Origin: Caulobacteraceae bacterium PMMR1
GTDB lineage: Bacteria; Pseudomonadota; Alphaproteobacteria; Caulobacterales; Caulobacteraceae
Assembly: GCA_000733915.1 (NCBI GenBank)
Contig: JPOM01000001.1
Location: 248,001 to 312,000, forward strand
Length of the DNA stretch: 64,000 nt
Direction: 5' to 3'
Shown here piece after piece: positions 1 to 8,459 of the stretch (the first letter of the stretch is position 1; each line of letters starts with the position of its first letter). The position numbers and the translations under genes were made by a program. Below the pieces are notes generated by a model. It was not told where the DNA came from. It did not search any database and saw only the letters and a list, made by a program, of their open reading frames with translations.

Positions 1-40
1 ACAGCGCGGCCGAGGCCGCGAGCTGCATTTTGAACGTCAT
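1..40 (-). CDS. 5' end of an exported protein (partial)
   Basis: A start codon on the minus strand at 40-38 opens a reading frame MTFKMQLAASAAL that runs off the window edge. It is preceded on the minus strand by an AAGAGGGG ribosome-binding site about 5-6 bases upstream. A Lys followed by an Ala/Leu-rich stretch looks like the beginning of a Sec signal peptide. Only 13 codons are visible, so the product cannot be named. The gene diverges from the glycosyltransferase at 144. Confidence 0.45.
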   Translation of the reverse strand, partial: MTFKMQLAASAAL

Positions 41-143
41 GATATCCCCTCTTGCCGACTGCGCAGGCGGAAAGCGGCCTGCTGCCTCGCGCGGTCGTTA
101 ACCCCGGACTACTAAGGCCCGGCGACACATAGGTGACAGATCG

Positions 144-1877
144 ATGACGCCGGCGGGGGTGTGGCGACGCCGCACCTGGATTGGGCCGGTTGCGCCCGCG
201 CAAGCTGTGGGTCACACCTGGGCTGCGCTACCACACACGGTGGAGGACACGGGTTTGCAGCCCCAAAATGTGGCCGCCGCGAGGCGCGTGGCGTTTCGGC
301 CACAGTTGTTCACAATCGTTGTCCTGGCCGTGGGCGGCTTGACCCTGCTGCGGATCGCGGCGCTCTTCGCCACGCCGCTCGAACTCTATCCGGATGAGGC
401 GCAGTACTGGGTGTGGTCCCGCGCCCTGGACCTCGGCTATTTCTCAAAGCCGCCGATGATCGCTTGGCTGATCCGGCTGACGACCGCCATCGGCGGCGAC
501 GGCGAGCCGTGGATCCGCCTCTCCGCCCCCCTGCTGCACGCCGCGGCGGCGCTGGCGCTGGCCAAGGCCGGCGAACGGCTGTTCACGCCCGCAGCCGGCG
601 CGCTGGCCGCGGCCATCTACAGCCTGATGCCCGGCGTCCAGCTCTCCGCCGGGGTCATCGCCACCGATGCGCCTTTGATGTGCGCCCTCGCCTTCGCGCT
701 CTGGGCCTACGCCAGCCTGGTCCGGGCTGCGACGGCGCGGGCGGCGGGGCAGGCGGCGGTCGGACTGGGCGTGAGCCTCGGCCTCGCCATGCTGTCCAAG
801 TACGCCGCGCTCTACTTCGTCGTGGGGCTCCTGCTGCACGCAGGGCTCAGCCGCTCCGCACGGGCGGCCTGGACCCGCGGCCGGGTCGCCGCCGCGGCGC
901 TGGCGGCGCTTGCGGTCCTGGCGCCGAACCTGATCTGGAACGCCGCCCACGGCTTCTCCACGGTCGCCCACACCGCGGCCAATGCGGACTGGAAAGGGTC
1001 CCCGCGCGCCCAGGCGCTTTCGGCGCGGCTGATCAACTGGCGCGGGCCGATCGGCTTCCTCGTCGCCCAGGGGGCGGTGTTCGGCCCCGTGCCCTTCGCC
1101 CTCCTGCTCGGGGCCGGCGGCCGGCTGGCCTGGCGCCGGAGGCTGACGCCGCAGGACGGGCTGCTCCTGGCGCTCGCCGTCCCCGCCCTGGCGCTGGTGC
1201 TGGGCGAGGCGGCGATCAGCCGGGCGAACACCAACTGGGCCGGACCGGCCTATGCCCCGGCCAGCGTGCTCGTCGCCGCCTGGCTGGTGCGCTGGCGGGC
1301 GTGGCGCACCGCGCTGGCCGCCGTGGTCCCGCAGGCCCTGGTCGCCGCCCTGGCCCTGGTCGTGGCCGTCTCGCCGGCCTGGGCTGACGCGGTCGGGCTC
1401 GGCAATGCGCTGAAGCGGGCGCGCGGCTGGGCGGCGTCGGCGCGCGCGATCGCGGCGCGGGTCCGCGAGGCCCGCATGAGCGGGCCCGTGAGCGCGGTGG
1501 CTGTAGACGACCGCTTCCTGTTCAACGCCCTGAGCTACTACGGCCGGGGCGACTTCGGCGGCGAGGGCCAGCCGCCGCTGCGCATGTGGGTCCGCGGCGC
1601 GCGCCCCCGCAACCAGGCCGAGACCGCCGCCCCCCTCACGCCGGCGTTCGGCCTGCGCGTCGTGTTCGCGAGCGCGGTGAAGGACTACCTGCCCCAGAGC
1701 GAGGCGGACTTCGCCCGCGTGGACGACCCCCGGCCGGTGGCGATCCCGCTCGACCGCAAGCACGCCCGCGTCTTGACCCTCTACCTCGGCGAGGGCTTTG
1801 CGCCCCGGCCGCGCGATCCGCTCACCGGGCTCCCGCCCACACCGCCTTCAACGCCGGGCCCCGCCCGCAGCCGATGA
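144..1877 (+). CDS. Glycosyltransferase family 39 (PMT/ArnT-like) membrane protein
   Basis: Predicted polytopic inner-membrane glycosyltransferase of the PMT/ArnT type, which moves a sugar from a polyprenyl-phosphate donor to an envelope acceptor. The first periplasmic loop carries the acidic family motif YPDEAQYW (Asp84-Glu85), followed by FSKPPMIAW, and about ten hydrophobic segments cover residues 55-410. The soluble C-terminal part resembles that of bacterial GT39 proteins. ATG 144 has an AGGTGA site 7 bases upstream. GTG 240 is an in-frame alternative that would remove a 32-residue, non-conserved-looking leader. The 3' end overlaps convergent msrA by 56 bp. The acceptor substrate cannot be inferred. 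Confidence 0.8.
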   Translation: MTPAGVWRRRTWIGPVAPAQAVGHTWAALPHTVEDTGLQPQNVAAARRVAFRPQLFTIVVLAVGGLTLLRIAALFATPLELYPDEAQYWVWSRALDLGYFSKPPMIAWLIRLTTAIGGDGEPWIRLSAPLLHAAAALALAKAGERLFTPAAGALAAAIYSLMPGVQLSAGVIATDAPLMCALAFALWAYASLVRAATARAAGQAAVGLGVSLGLAMLSKYAALYFVVGLLLHAGLSRSARAAWTRGRVAAAALAALAVLAPNLIWNAAHGFSTVAHTAANADWKGSPRAQALSARLINWRGPIGFLVAQGAVFGPVPFALLLGAGGRLAWRRRLTPQDGLLLALAVPALALVLGEAAISRANTNWAGPAYAPASVLVAAWLVRWRAWRTALAAVVPQALVAALALVVAVSPAWADAVGLGNALKRARGWAASARAIAARVREARMSGPVSAVAVDDRFLFNALSYYGRGDFGGEGQPPLRMWVRGARPRNQAETAAPLTPAFGLRVVFASAVKDYLPQSEADFARVDDPRPVAIPLDRKHARVLTLYLGEGFAPRPRDPLTGLPPTPPSTPGPARSR

Positions 1878-2427
1878 AATAGGCCTGGTAGCGCAGCGGG
1901 TTCTTCTTGGTGAACTGCTGGTGATAGGCCTCGGCCGGCCAGAAGGTCTGGGCCGGCAGGATGGGCGTGACCACGCGCTTTCCCTTCAGCTCGGCGGCGA
2001 CCTGGGCCTTGACCTGCTCGGCGGTCGCGCGCTGGGCGGGGCTGACGTAGATCGCCGGGCGATAGCTCTCGCCGCGGTCGCAGAACTGGCCGCCGTCGTC
2101 GGTGGGGTCCGTCGCGTGGAAGTAGGCGTCCACCAGCTTGGCGTAGCTGATCCTGGCCGGGTCGAAGGTGACCTTCACCGCCTCCCGGTGGCCGGTGGTC
2201 TCGGTGACCACCTGCTCGTAGGTCGGGTGCTCGACCCGCCCGCCGGTATAGCCCGACACCGCGCTGACCACGCCCGGCAGGTCCTCCAGGGCGTGCTCCA
2301 TGGACCAGAAGCAGCCGCCGGCGAAGACGGCGGTCTCGAGCCTGGGCTGGGTCTGGGCAAGCGCGACGCCGCCCGCGGACAGGGCGGCGACGAGGGCGAA
2401 GGTCAGGCGGCGGCGGTGAAGCGTCAT
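1822..2427 (-). CDS. msrA: Peptide-methionine (S)-S-oxide reductase MsrA, exported
   Basis: Reduces the S-epimer of methionine sulfoxide in oxidised proteins. The GGCFW catalytic motif places the nucleophilic Cys at residue 39, and conserved blocks VSGYTGG, HPTYEQV and AEAYHQQF are present. A 24-residue N-terminal signal peptide (RRR, hydrophobic core, ALA-Q) suggests a periplasmic enzyme, unlike the cytosolic E. coli MsrA. A further Cys near the C-terminus (IGCGRGP) could be the resolving residue. The length (201 aa) is normal for the family plus a leader. It overlaps the end of the GT39 gene tail to tail. No msrB is adjacent. Confidence 0.93.
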   Translation of the reverse strand: MTLHRRRLTFALVAALSAGGVALAQTQPRLETAVFAGGCFWSMEHALEDLPGVVSAVSGYTGGRVEHPTYEQVVTETTGHREAVKVTFDPARISYAKLVDAYFHATDPTDDGGQFCDRGESYRPAIYVSPAQRATAEQVKAQVAAELKGKRVVTPILPAQTFWPAEAYHQQFTKKNPLRYQAYFIGCGRGPALKAVWAGAR

Positions 2428-2484
2428 GGGCGGGGTCTCTCCGTTTCCGGCTAGGTTCGCACCAGGCGGGTGAAAGGTTGCGGA

Positions 2485-3984
2485 TCAGTCGGCGGCGGGC
2501 GTCAGTCCCGCCCCCGCCAGGGCCTCGGCCTGCCTCCGGGCCAGCGCGCCCTCGTCGAAGTCCCTCAGCGTCGCCTGGAAGAGGTCGTGCCAGTTGTGCG
2601 CGGCGCCCAGGTGCAGGAAGGCGCTGCCGAGTCCGATGGCGGCGCGGTCCATGAAGACGAACTCGCGCGGAATGCGCACGGGCCCGCGCTCCTGCAGCGC
2701 CTGGCGCACGCGGAAAGCCTCGCGGCGGCCGTACTCCCCCGGCGCGACCCCGTCGGCGACGGTGCGCACGCGGTCGTCGAGCAGCGGGCCGTAGATGAAC
2801 CGCGCCCACACGTTCAGCACCTCGATCAGCTCGTCCGACAGCCCCTGGAAGCCCCAGCTCTCGTAGGCGTGGCGCTGCTCGGCCTGGTCATCGGCCAGCA
2901 GCGCGCGATAGAGCCGCACCACCCCGGCCACGAACCGCGGCGGGAAGATGCGGATGCAGCCGAAGTCGAGCAGGTTCAGCCGCTCCGCCCGCCCGGCCTC
3001 GCCCGCGAAGGTGTAGTTGCCCAGGTGCGGGTCGCCGTGGATCACGCCGAGGCTGATCATGGGGCTCCACCAGGCCTCGAACAGCAAGGCGGCGATGCGG
3101 TTTCGGGTCTCCTGGTCGGCCGCCTTGAAGGCCAAGAGGCCCTGGCCGTCCAGCCAGGTCATGGTGAGCAGGCGCCGGGTGCAGAGCGCCTCGACCGGTT
3201 CCGGCGCCACGATGCACGCGGTGTCGGCGAAGAAGCGGCCGTAGAGCTGCATGGCCCGGGCCTCGCGGCCATAGTCGAGCTCCTCGCGCAGGCGGTCCCC
3301 GATCTCCTCGGCGATCTCGGTGGGGTCGATGGCGCCGCTCATGCGCTTGACGAGGGCGAAGACGGCGCGGAGCTGGCCGAGGTCGCTCTCCACCGCGCTC
3401 TGCATCTCCGGGTACTGCAGCTTGACCGCCAGCTTGCGCCCGTCGAGCGCGGTCGCCCGATGCACCTGGCCGAGGGACGCGGCGGCGGCGGCATCGAGCT
3501 CGAAGCTGGCGAAGCGCGACGCCCAGTCCGGCCCCAGCTCCGCCGCCATGCGCCGGCGCACGAAGCCGCGACCCATGGGCGGGGCGTTGGTCTGCAGCTC
3601 GCCGAGCTCGCGCGCCAGGTCGGGCGGCAGCAGGTCCGGGACGGTGGCGAACATCTGGGCCGCCTTCATCAGCGGGCCCTTGAGCCCGCCCAGCGCCTCC
3701 TTGATCAGGCGGGCGTTGCGCGCGTTCACGTCGTCGCCGCCGCGCAGGCGATTGGCTTGGAAGGCGATGCCCGCGCGCCCGAGGCCGGCGCCGACTTGGG
3801 CGAAGCGCAGGAGGCGCCCGCTCAGCCGGTCGCGCTCCGGGTCGCGCCCAGGGTCGCGCCCAGACCCGCGCCCAGACCCGCGCCCAGACTCGCGCCCGGA
3901 CTCGCGCCCAGACCTTGGCCCTGAGGCGGGGTGGGGCTCCGGACGGGGCGGAGGGGCGTCGTAGGGCTCGGCCATGGCGGGCAT
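2485..3984 (-). CDS. ABC1/UbiB-family atypical kinase-like protein (AarF type)
   Basis: Member of the ABC1 (ADCK/UbiB/AarF) protein-kinase-like family, often linked to quinone or lipid metabolism. Visible family elements are the KxGQ-type helix (KGPLMKAAQM, about 102-111), the Ala-rich nucleotide loop AAAAS (166-170), the VAIK-like Lys188, the catalytic HGDPHLGNY (316-324) and the metal-binding LLDFGC (338-343). The first 50 residues are low complexity: repeated SGR(E/G/D) units encoded by a 12-bp tandem repeat. ATG 3984 and ATG 3975 are both possible starts and neither has a strong ribosome-binding site. The substrate is unknown. It stands alone between msrA and the divergent GT2 gene. Confidence 0.85.
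   Translation of the reverse strand: MPAMAEPYDAPPPRPEPHPASGPRSGRESGRESGRGSGRGSGRDPGRDPERDRLSGRLLRFAQVGAGLGRAGIAFQANRLRGGDDVNARNARLIKEALGGLKGPLMKAAQMFATVPDLLPPDLARELGELQTNAPPMGRGFVRRRMAAELGPDWASRFASFELDAAAAASLGQVHRATALDGRKLAVKLQYPEMQSAVESDLGQLRAVFALVKRMSGAIDPTEIAEEIGDRLREELDYGREARAMQLYGRFFADTACIVAPEPVEALCTRRLLTMTWLDGQGLLAFKAADQETRNRIAALLFEAWWSPMISLGVIHGDPHLGNYTFAGEAGRAERLNLLDFGCIRIFPPRFVAGVVRLYRALLADDQAEQRHAYESWGFQGLSDELIEVLNVWARFIYGPLLDDRVRTVADGVAPGEYGRREAFRVRQALQERGPVRIPREFVFMDRAAIGLGSAFLHLGAAHNWHDLFQATLRDFDEGALARRQAEALAGAGLTPAAD
3829..3912. repeat. 12-bp tandem repeat, about seven units
   Basis: Consecutive 12-base units of the form (g/c)(t/c)cgcgcccaga occupy 3841-3912 (six units, 1-3 differences each), with a degenerate seventh at 3829-3840. 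They lie inside the ABC1-kinase gene and encode its SGRE/SGRG/PGRD linker. Because the unit is a multiple of three, copy-number change would lengthen or shorten the linker without breaking the frame. Confidence 0.85.
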
Positions 3985-4069
3985 ATAGGGGCGCTCGCCC
4001 CCGGGCGGAGGGGGCTTGAAGGCGCGACCGCGCTTGACAGGGGCGCGCGGCGGCCGGACTGGCCCTGCG

Positions 4070-5134
4070 ATGACGGCGCGCGGGGCAGGCGAGGGCGAAA
4101 CCGCGGGGGGCGCACCCCCGGCCCCCGCCGTGACCGTGGCGATCGTGGCCTATCAGTCGGGCGCCTATCTGCAGCCCTGCGTAGCGGCGCTCGCGGCCCA
4201 GACCTTCGCCGACTTTGAGGCGCTGATCTTGGACAACGGCTCCACCGACGGCGCGACGCGGGCGCTGCGGCTGCCCGACCCTCGGTTCCGGGTGGTGGCG
4301 CTGGGCGCCAACCTCGGCTTCGCGGCGGCCAACAACCGCGCCGCTGAGCTCGGGCGGGGCGCATGGCTGGCGACGCTCAATCCCGACACTGAAGCCGCCC
4401 CCGACTGGCTGGCCGAGCTCATGGCGGCGACGCGGCGCTGGCCGCAGGCGGACGCGTTCGGCTCCACCCAGCTGTTGCTGAGCGATCCCTCGCGGCTCGA
4501 TGGCGTGGGGGACGTCTGGCACGCCGCCGGCTTGCCCTGGCGCGCCGGGTTCGGCCGCCCGGCCTCGGCGATCCCGCCGGAGGGCGAGGTGTTCAGCCCC
4601 TGCGCGGCCGCCGCCCTTTATCGCCGGACGCGGTTCTTGGAGCTCGGCGGCTTCGACCCCGCCTTCTTCTGCTACTGCGAGGACGTGGACTTCGGCTACC
4701 GCCTGCGGCGCGCGGGCGGGATCGCCGTCCAGGTCCCGCGCGCGGTCGTGCGTCACGCTGGCTCGGGGACGTCTGGGCGGGCCTCCGCCTTCAGCGTCTT
4801 CCATGGCCAGCGCAACCGCCTCTGGACGTTCCTGAAGAATACGCCGTCGGCCTGGCTTCCCCTGCTCGGGCCCTATGCGGCGGCCCTAAGCGGCCTTCGC
4901 CTGCTCCTGGCCGTCCCGCGCGGCGAGGCGGGCGTGGTGCTGCGGGCCTACGCCGCGGCGCTGAAGGGGGCGCCCGCCGCCTGGCGCGCGCGTCGAGGCC
5001 TGCCCCGCACCGCCGCTCGGGGGCTTGCGCGCCGCATGGCCTGGAGCCCCTGGTCGCCGTGGTTCAGGCCGATCCCCCGCCCCCCGGCGCGAGCCCGCCC
5101 CGCGGCGCGAGCCCGTCCGCCGGCGCGAGATTGA
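4070..5134 (+). CDS. Glycosyltransferase family 2 (GT-A fold, rhamnosyltransferase-like)
   Basis: Cytosolic or membrane-associated glycosyltransferase probably acting in O-antigen or capsule assembly. From ATG 4070 it shows the GT2 core: TVAIVAYQS at the first strand, DNGSTD (55-60), LNPD (103-106, metal-binding region) and CEDVDFGYRLRR (203-214), followed by an amphipathic C-terminal section. A TTG at 4016 would add 18 basic residues. ATG was preferred because the extension shows no conservation signal. The last 15 residues are Arg/Ala/Pro low complexity and lie in the 71-bp tail-to-tail overlap with the GT4 gene. The sugar donor cannot be told from sequence. Confidence 0.85.
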   Translation: MTARGAGEGETAGGAPPAPAVTVAIVAYQSGAYLQPCVAALAAQTFADFEALILDNGSTDGATRALRLPDPRFRVVALGANLGFAAANNRAAELGRGAWLATLNPDTEAAPDWLAELMAATRRWPQADAFGSTQLLLSDPSRLDGVGDVWHAAGLPWRAGFGRPASAIPPEGEVFSPCAAAALYRRTRFLELGGFDPAFFCYCEDVDFGYRLRRAGGIAVQVPRAVVRHAGSGTSGRASAFSVFHGQRNRLWTFLKNTPSAWLPLLGPYAAALSGLRLLLAVPRGEAGVVLRAYAAALKGAPAAWRARRGLPRTAARGLARRMAWSPWSPWFRPIPRPPARARPAARARPPARD

Positions 5135-6349
5135 GCCGCGCGCGGACATCGGCCAGCCAGGCGCCCTCGTCGAACACCGCCCGCGCCCGCGCCCGCGCCC
5201 GCCGTCCGAGCGTGGCGCGTCGGGCGGGATCAAGCGTCAGGGCCCGGATATGCGCCGCCGCCGCCTCCACGTCCGGCTCCGCCCAGCGCCCGCCGGCATA
5301 GGGGCCGGCGTCCGGCCCCGCCGTCGTCAACCGATACGGCACCAGGGCCGCGCTCGTCGCGTCCAGGAACTCCGAGGTCGCCGACCAGTCGGTCGCGATC
5401 ACCGCCTTGCCGAACCAGAGCGCCTCGGCGGGGACCAGGCCGAAGCCCTCCGACCGGTGCAGCGACACCACCCCGTCCACCGACGCCAGCAGCCGGCGCA
5501 TGTCGGGCCCGTCCAGGCGCTCGGTCATGAGCCGCACGTCCGCCCGCCCGCGCACGCGCGCCTGCAGCCGGGCGAAGGCCTTGGGCTCCGCCTCTCCGCC
5601 GGAGACCTTGAGCAGCAGACGCCCGCCCGCCTCGGCGACGCCGGCGTGGTCGAAGGCCGTGAGCACGCCCTCGGGGTTCTTGCGCGCCGAGGTGCTCTTG
5701 AGGTCGAAGGCGGCCAGCCAGACGACCGTCTCGAGCTCCAGGCCGAACCGGGCGCGGTCGGGCTCAGGGCGCTCCAGGACGAAGATAGGGTACGGGACCA
5801 CGGAGACGGGAAAGCCGGGCGGGGCGATGGCGCGGATCGCTCCGGCGGTGAAGCCGGACGGCGCCCAGACCTCGTCCACCCACCGGAACGCGGGGCGCCA
5901 GTCGAGGGGCGGCTCGGCGAGTTCCCATGCCCAGTAGCCGATGTGCCGCCGACCCGCGTAGGGCCTTTGCCCGCCCCGCGCCGTCCACCAGAGCATCTCG
6001 GGCGGATTGAGGTGCGTGATCACCGGCCCGGCCCGGTCCTGGCCGAGGTCGTAGGACACCTCCCGGCCGAAGCGATAAGCGCCGGAGAGGTCGGCCAGCC
6101 CGACCTCCGCTCCGCCCCGGCGAAGGGCGGTGGCGAACAGGCGCGCGCCCTCGCCCACGCCCAGGACCGCGTGCGGGAACGCCACGATCAGGACGCTGTC
6201 GGACCGCGCAGGCAGGGGCGCGGGGGGGGGCGGGGCCTGCGCAGCGAAAGGCTGAGCGTCGCGATCCGGCGGACCTCCCGGTGCAGACGCACCCGCGCGG
6301 GCCGGGGCAGGCGCTTCCAGAGGCGGATGGCGAAGCGGGCGGGGCTCAT
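5064..6349 (-). CDS. Glycosyltransferase family 1/4 (GT-B fold), frameshifted near its N-terminus
   Basis: The GT-B enzyme reads from GTG 6185: FPHAVLGVGEGARL (N-terminal donor-side loop), APSGFTAGAIR, and the EX7E motif SEGFGLVPAEAL (Glu246 and Glu254) with the following GKAVIATDWSA. The GTG start cuts into the first beta strand: upstream in the same frame one still reads SVLIVAFP. In another frame an ATG at 6349 starts MSPARFAIRLWKRLPR and continues to the run of nine G at 6222-6230. Adding one base there joins the two. The corrected gene is about 428 codons. It follows modA by 22 bp on the same strand and overlaps GT2 at its 3' end. Confidence 0.8.
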
Positions 6350-6371
6350 GGGCGCCCGCCCCTAGCCGATG

Positions 6372-7166
6372 TCAGCGCGGGCGCGCCAGGGTCTTGAAGC
6401 CGTACTGCGCGAAGATCGCGCCCGCCTTGGACCCCTGCAGCCAGCCCAGGAAGCGGGCGGCGGCCTGCGGTTGGGTCGCGCCGGACGTGACCGAAGCGGG
6501 GTAGATGATCCTGGGATGGGTGCTCTCCGGAAACAGGTCGACGATGCGCACCTGCGGCTCGACCTTGGCGTCGGTGTCATAGGTGATCCCCAGCGGCGCC
6601 TCGCCCCGCGCCACGAAGGTCAGGGCCGCGCGCACGTTCTCGGCGCGGGCGACCCTGTCCTTCACCTGATCCCAGACGCCCAGCGCGGTCAGGGCCGCCT
6701 TGCCGTACTTGCCGGCCGGCACGCTGTCGGGGTCCGCCATGGCCAGCCGCCCCGGCCCCAGCGCCTTGGCCAGCGGGAAGCCCCGCGCGATCTTCAGGCG
6801 CACGCCGCTGTCCTTCGGCGCGATCAGGGCCAGGCGGTTGGTCAGCAGGTCCCGCCGGGTCTCGGGCGTGATCAGCTTGCGCTCGGCCAGATAGCTCATC
6901 CAGTCCACGTCGGCGGAGACATAGAGGTCCGCCTTCGCGCCCTGCTCGATCTGGCGCGCCAGGGTGGAGGAGGCGGCGAAGCTGAACTGCACCGGCTGCC
7001 CGGTCTCGGCCGTGTAGGCGCGGCCCGCGTCCTTCAGCGCATTCTGCAACGATGCCGCGGCGAAGACGTTCACCGGCCGAGCTTGCGCCAAGGCCGAGCT
7101 TGACGCGCCGAAAAGGCCTGCCAGAACCGCGGCCATCAGGGCGGCCGCGCGACTTGTCAGGGTCAT
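6372..7166 (-). CDS. modA: Molybdate-binding periplasmic protein ModA
   Basis: Substrate-binding protein of an ABC transporter for molybdate/tungstate. The start at 7166 (MTLTSRAAAL) is chosen over longer frames because it has a GGGAGA site about 6 bases upstream and begins a clean signal peptide ending ALAQA at about residue 30. The mature part shows ModA hallmarks: VNVFAAASLQNAL, FAASSTLARQIEQGAKADLYVSA split over 20-residue blocks, and the C-terminal GITYDTDA plus VTSGATQPQAA. The length of 264 aa is typical. No modB or modC lies nearby: the next gene downstream is a glycosyltransferase. Confidence 0.92.
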   Translation of the reverse strand: MTLTSRAAALMAAVLAGLFGASSSALAQARPVNVFAAASLQNALKDAGRAYTAETGQPVQFSFAASSTLARQIEQGAKADLYVSADVDWMSYLAERKLITPETRRDLLTNRLALIAPKDSGVRLKIARGFPLAKALGPGRLAMADPDSVPAGKYGKAALTALGVWDQVKDRVARAENVRAALTFVARGEAPLGITYDTDAKVEPQVRIVDLFPESTHPRIIYPASVTSGATQPQAAARFLGWLQGSKAGAIFAQYGFKTLARPR

Positions 7167-7287
7167 GTGATCGTCTCCCGTGAGGAGCGCGACCATAGCC
7201 GAGGGCGGAGCGGAGCGGCAGGCCTTGCAGGGGACGGCGGGTGCGACCGGAGGTCCGGCCCGCGCGCGCATTCGAAGGGGTGAGACA

Positions 7288-8307
7288 ATGGATCTGACGG
7301 CGCTGAACGCCATCGCGGAGAAGATGGTGGAGCCGGGCAAGGGCATATTGGCCGCCGACGAGAGCTCGGGCACGATCAAGAAGCGCTTCGACGCCATCGG
7401 CGTTGAGTGCACCGAGACCAACCGCCGCGACTACCGCGAGCTGTTGTTCCGCGCCGAGGCGATGAAGACCTACATCTCCGGCGTCATCCTCTATGACGAG
7501 ACCCTCTGGCAGAACGCCGCCGACGGCACGCCGCTGGTGGAGCTGATCGCGGCCGCGGGTTCGGTCCCCGGCATCAAGGTCGACGAGGGCCTGCAGCCCC
7601 TGCCGGGCTTCCCCAATGAGACTATCACCGTGGGGCTGGACCGCCTCGCCGAGCGCTTGACCAAGTACTACGAGCGCGGCGCGCGCTTCGCCAAGTGGCG
7701 GGCGGTGATCGACATCGCGGACGGCGTCCCGACCGCGGGTGCGGTCAAGGCCAACGCCCATGCGCTGGCCCGCTACGCCGCCATCTGCCAGGCGCACCAG
7801 ATCGTGCCCATCGTGGAGCCCGAGGTGCTGATGGACGGGGCCCACCACATCGACCGCTGCGACGAGGTCACCCGCTTCGTGCTGCAGACCGTGTTCCAGG
7901 AGCTTTTCGAACAGCGCGTAGCGCTGGAAGGCATCGTTCTGAAGCCAAACATGGTGGTCTGCGGCAAGGGCTGCGGCAAGCGGGCCTCGGTGGAGGAGGT
8001 GGCGCTGCGCACCATCGCGGCGCTGAAGGCCACGGTGCCCTCCGCCGTTCCGGGCATCGCCTACCTGTCGGGCGGCCAGACCGACGAGGAGGCGACCGCT
8101 CACCTCGACGCCATGAACCGCATCGGCGGCTTCCCCTGGAAGATGACCTTCTCCTACGGCCGTGCGCTGCAGGCCGCGCCGCAGAAGGCCTGGGCCGGCC
8201 GGCCCGAGAACGTCGCCGCCGCCCAGCGCGCCTTCGACCATCGCGCGCGGATGAACAGCCTGGCCTCGCTCGGCCATTGGGAAGGCGCCCTCGAACAGGC
8301 CGCCTGA
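7288..8307 (+). CDS. fda: Class I fructose-bisphosphate aldolase
   Basis: Cleaves fructose 1,6-bisphosphate to the two triose phosphates (glycolysis/gluconeogenesis) through a Schiff base. ATG 7288 has a GAAGGGG site 8-14 bases upstream. The 339-residue protein carries the N-terminal [10 protein letters not shown] block (18-27), [11 protein letters not shown], and [10 protein letters not shown] with the Schiff-base Lys at about 219. SGGQTDEEA and [12 protein letters not shown] near the end bind the phosphates. It is the metal-independent animal-type enzyme. It is followed by a good intrinsic terminator, so it is likely transcribed alone. Confidence 0.96.
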   Translation: MDLTALNAIAEKMVEPGKGILAADESSGTIKKRFDAIGVECTETNRRDYRELLFRAEAMKTYISGVILYDETLWQNAADGTPLVELIAAAGSVPGIKVDEGLQPLPGFPNETITVGLDRLAERLTKYYERGARFAKWRAVIDIADGVPTAGAVKANAHALARYAAICQAHQIVPIVEPEVLMDGAHHIDRCDEVTRFVLQTVFQELFEQRVALEGIVLKPNMVVCGKGCGKRASVEEVALRTIAALKATVPSAVPGIAYLSGGQTDEEATAHLDAMNRIGGFPWKMTFSYGRALQAAPQKAWAGRPENVAAAQRAFDHRARMNSLASLGHWEGALEQAA

Positions 8308-8336
8308 GCGGCGATCCGACAGCTGAGGTCCGCAGA

Positions 8337-8364
8337 GGGGCCGTCCGTGCGGGCGGCCCCTTTT
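8337..8364 (+). terminator. Rho-independent terminator after fda
   Basis: A 10-bp GC-rich stem (GGGGCCGTCC with GGGCGGCCCC, one G-T pair) with a four-base GTGC loop is followed at once by TTTT. It begins 29 bases after the aldolase stop codon and 96 bases before the thiolase start, separating the two transcription units. Confidence 0.88.
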
Positions 8365-8459
8365 CGCGGGGCGGTGACCCTCGCGTGAACTGGCGCGCGT
8401 CGCGCATCGGCGCTAACCGTGTCGGCCCAACGCCAGCCTTGAGCCGCGAGAACCAGAAC

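Noticed and set aside
3829-3912. Tandem repeats as a CRISPR-like array
   Set aside because: Units are contiguous with no spacers and lie in coding sequence; no cas genes in the window.
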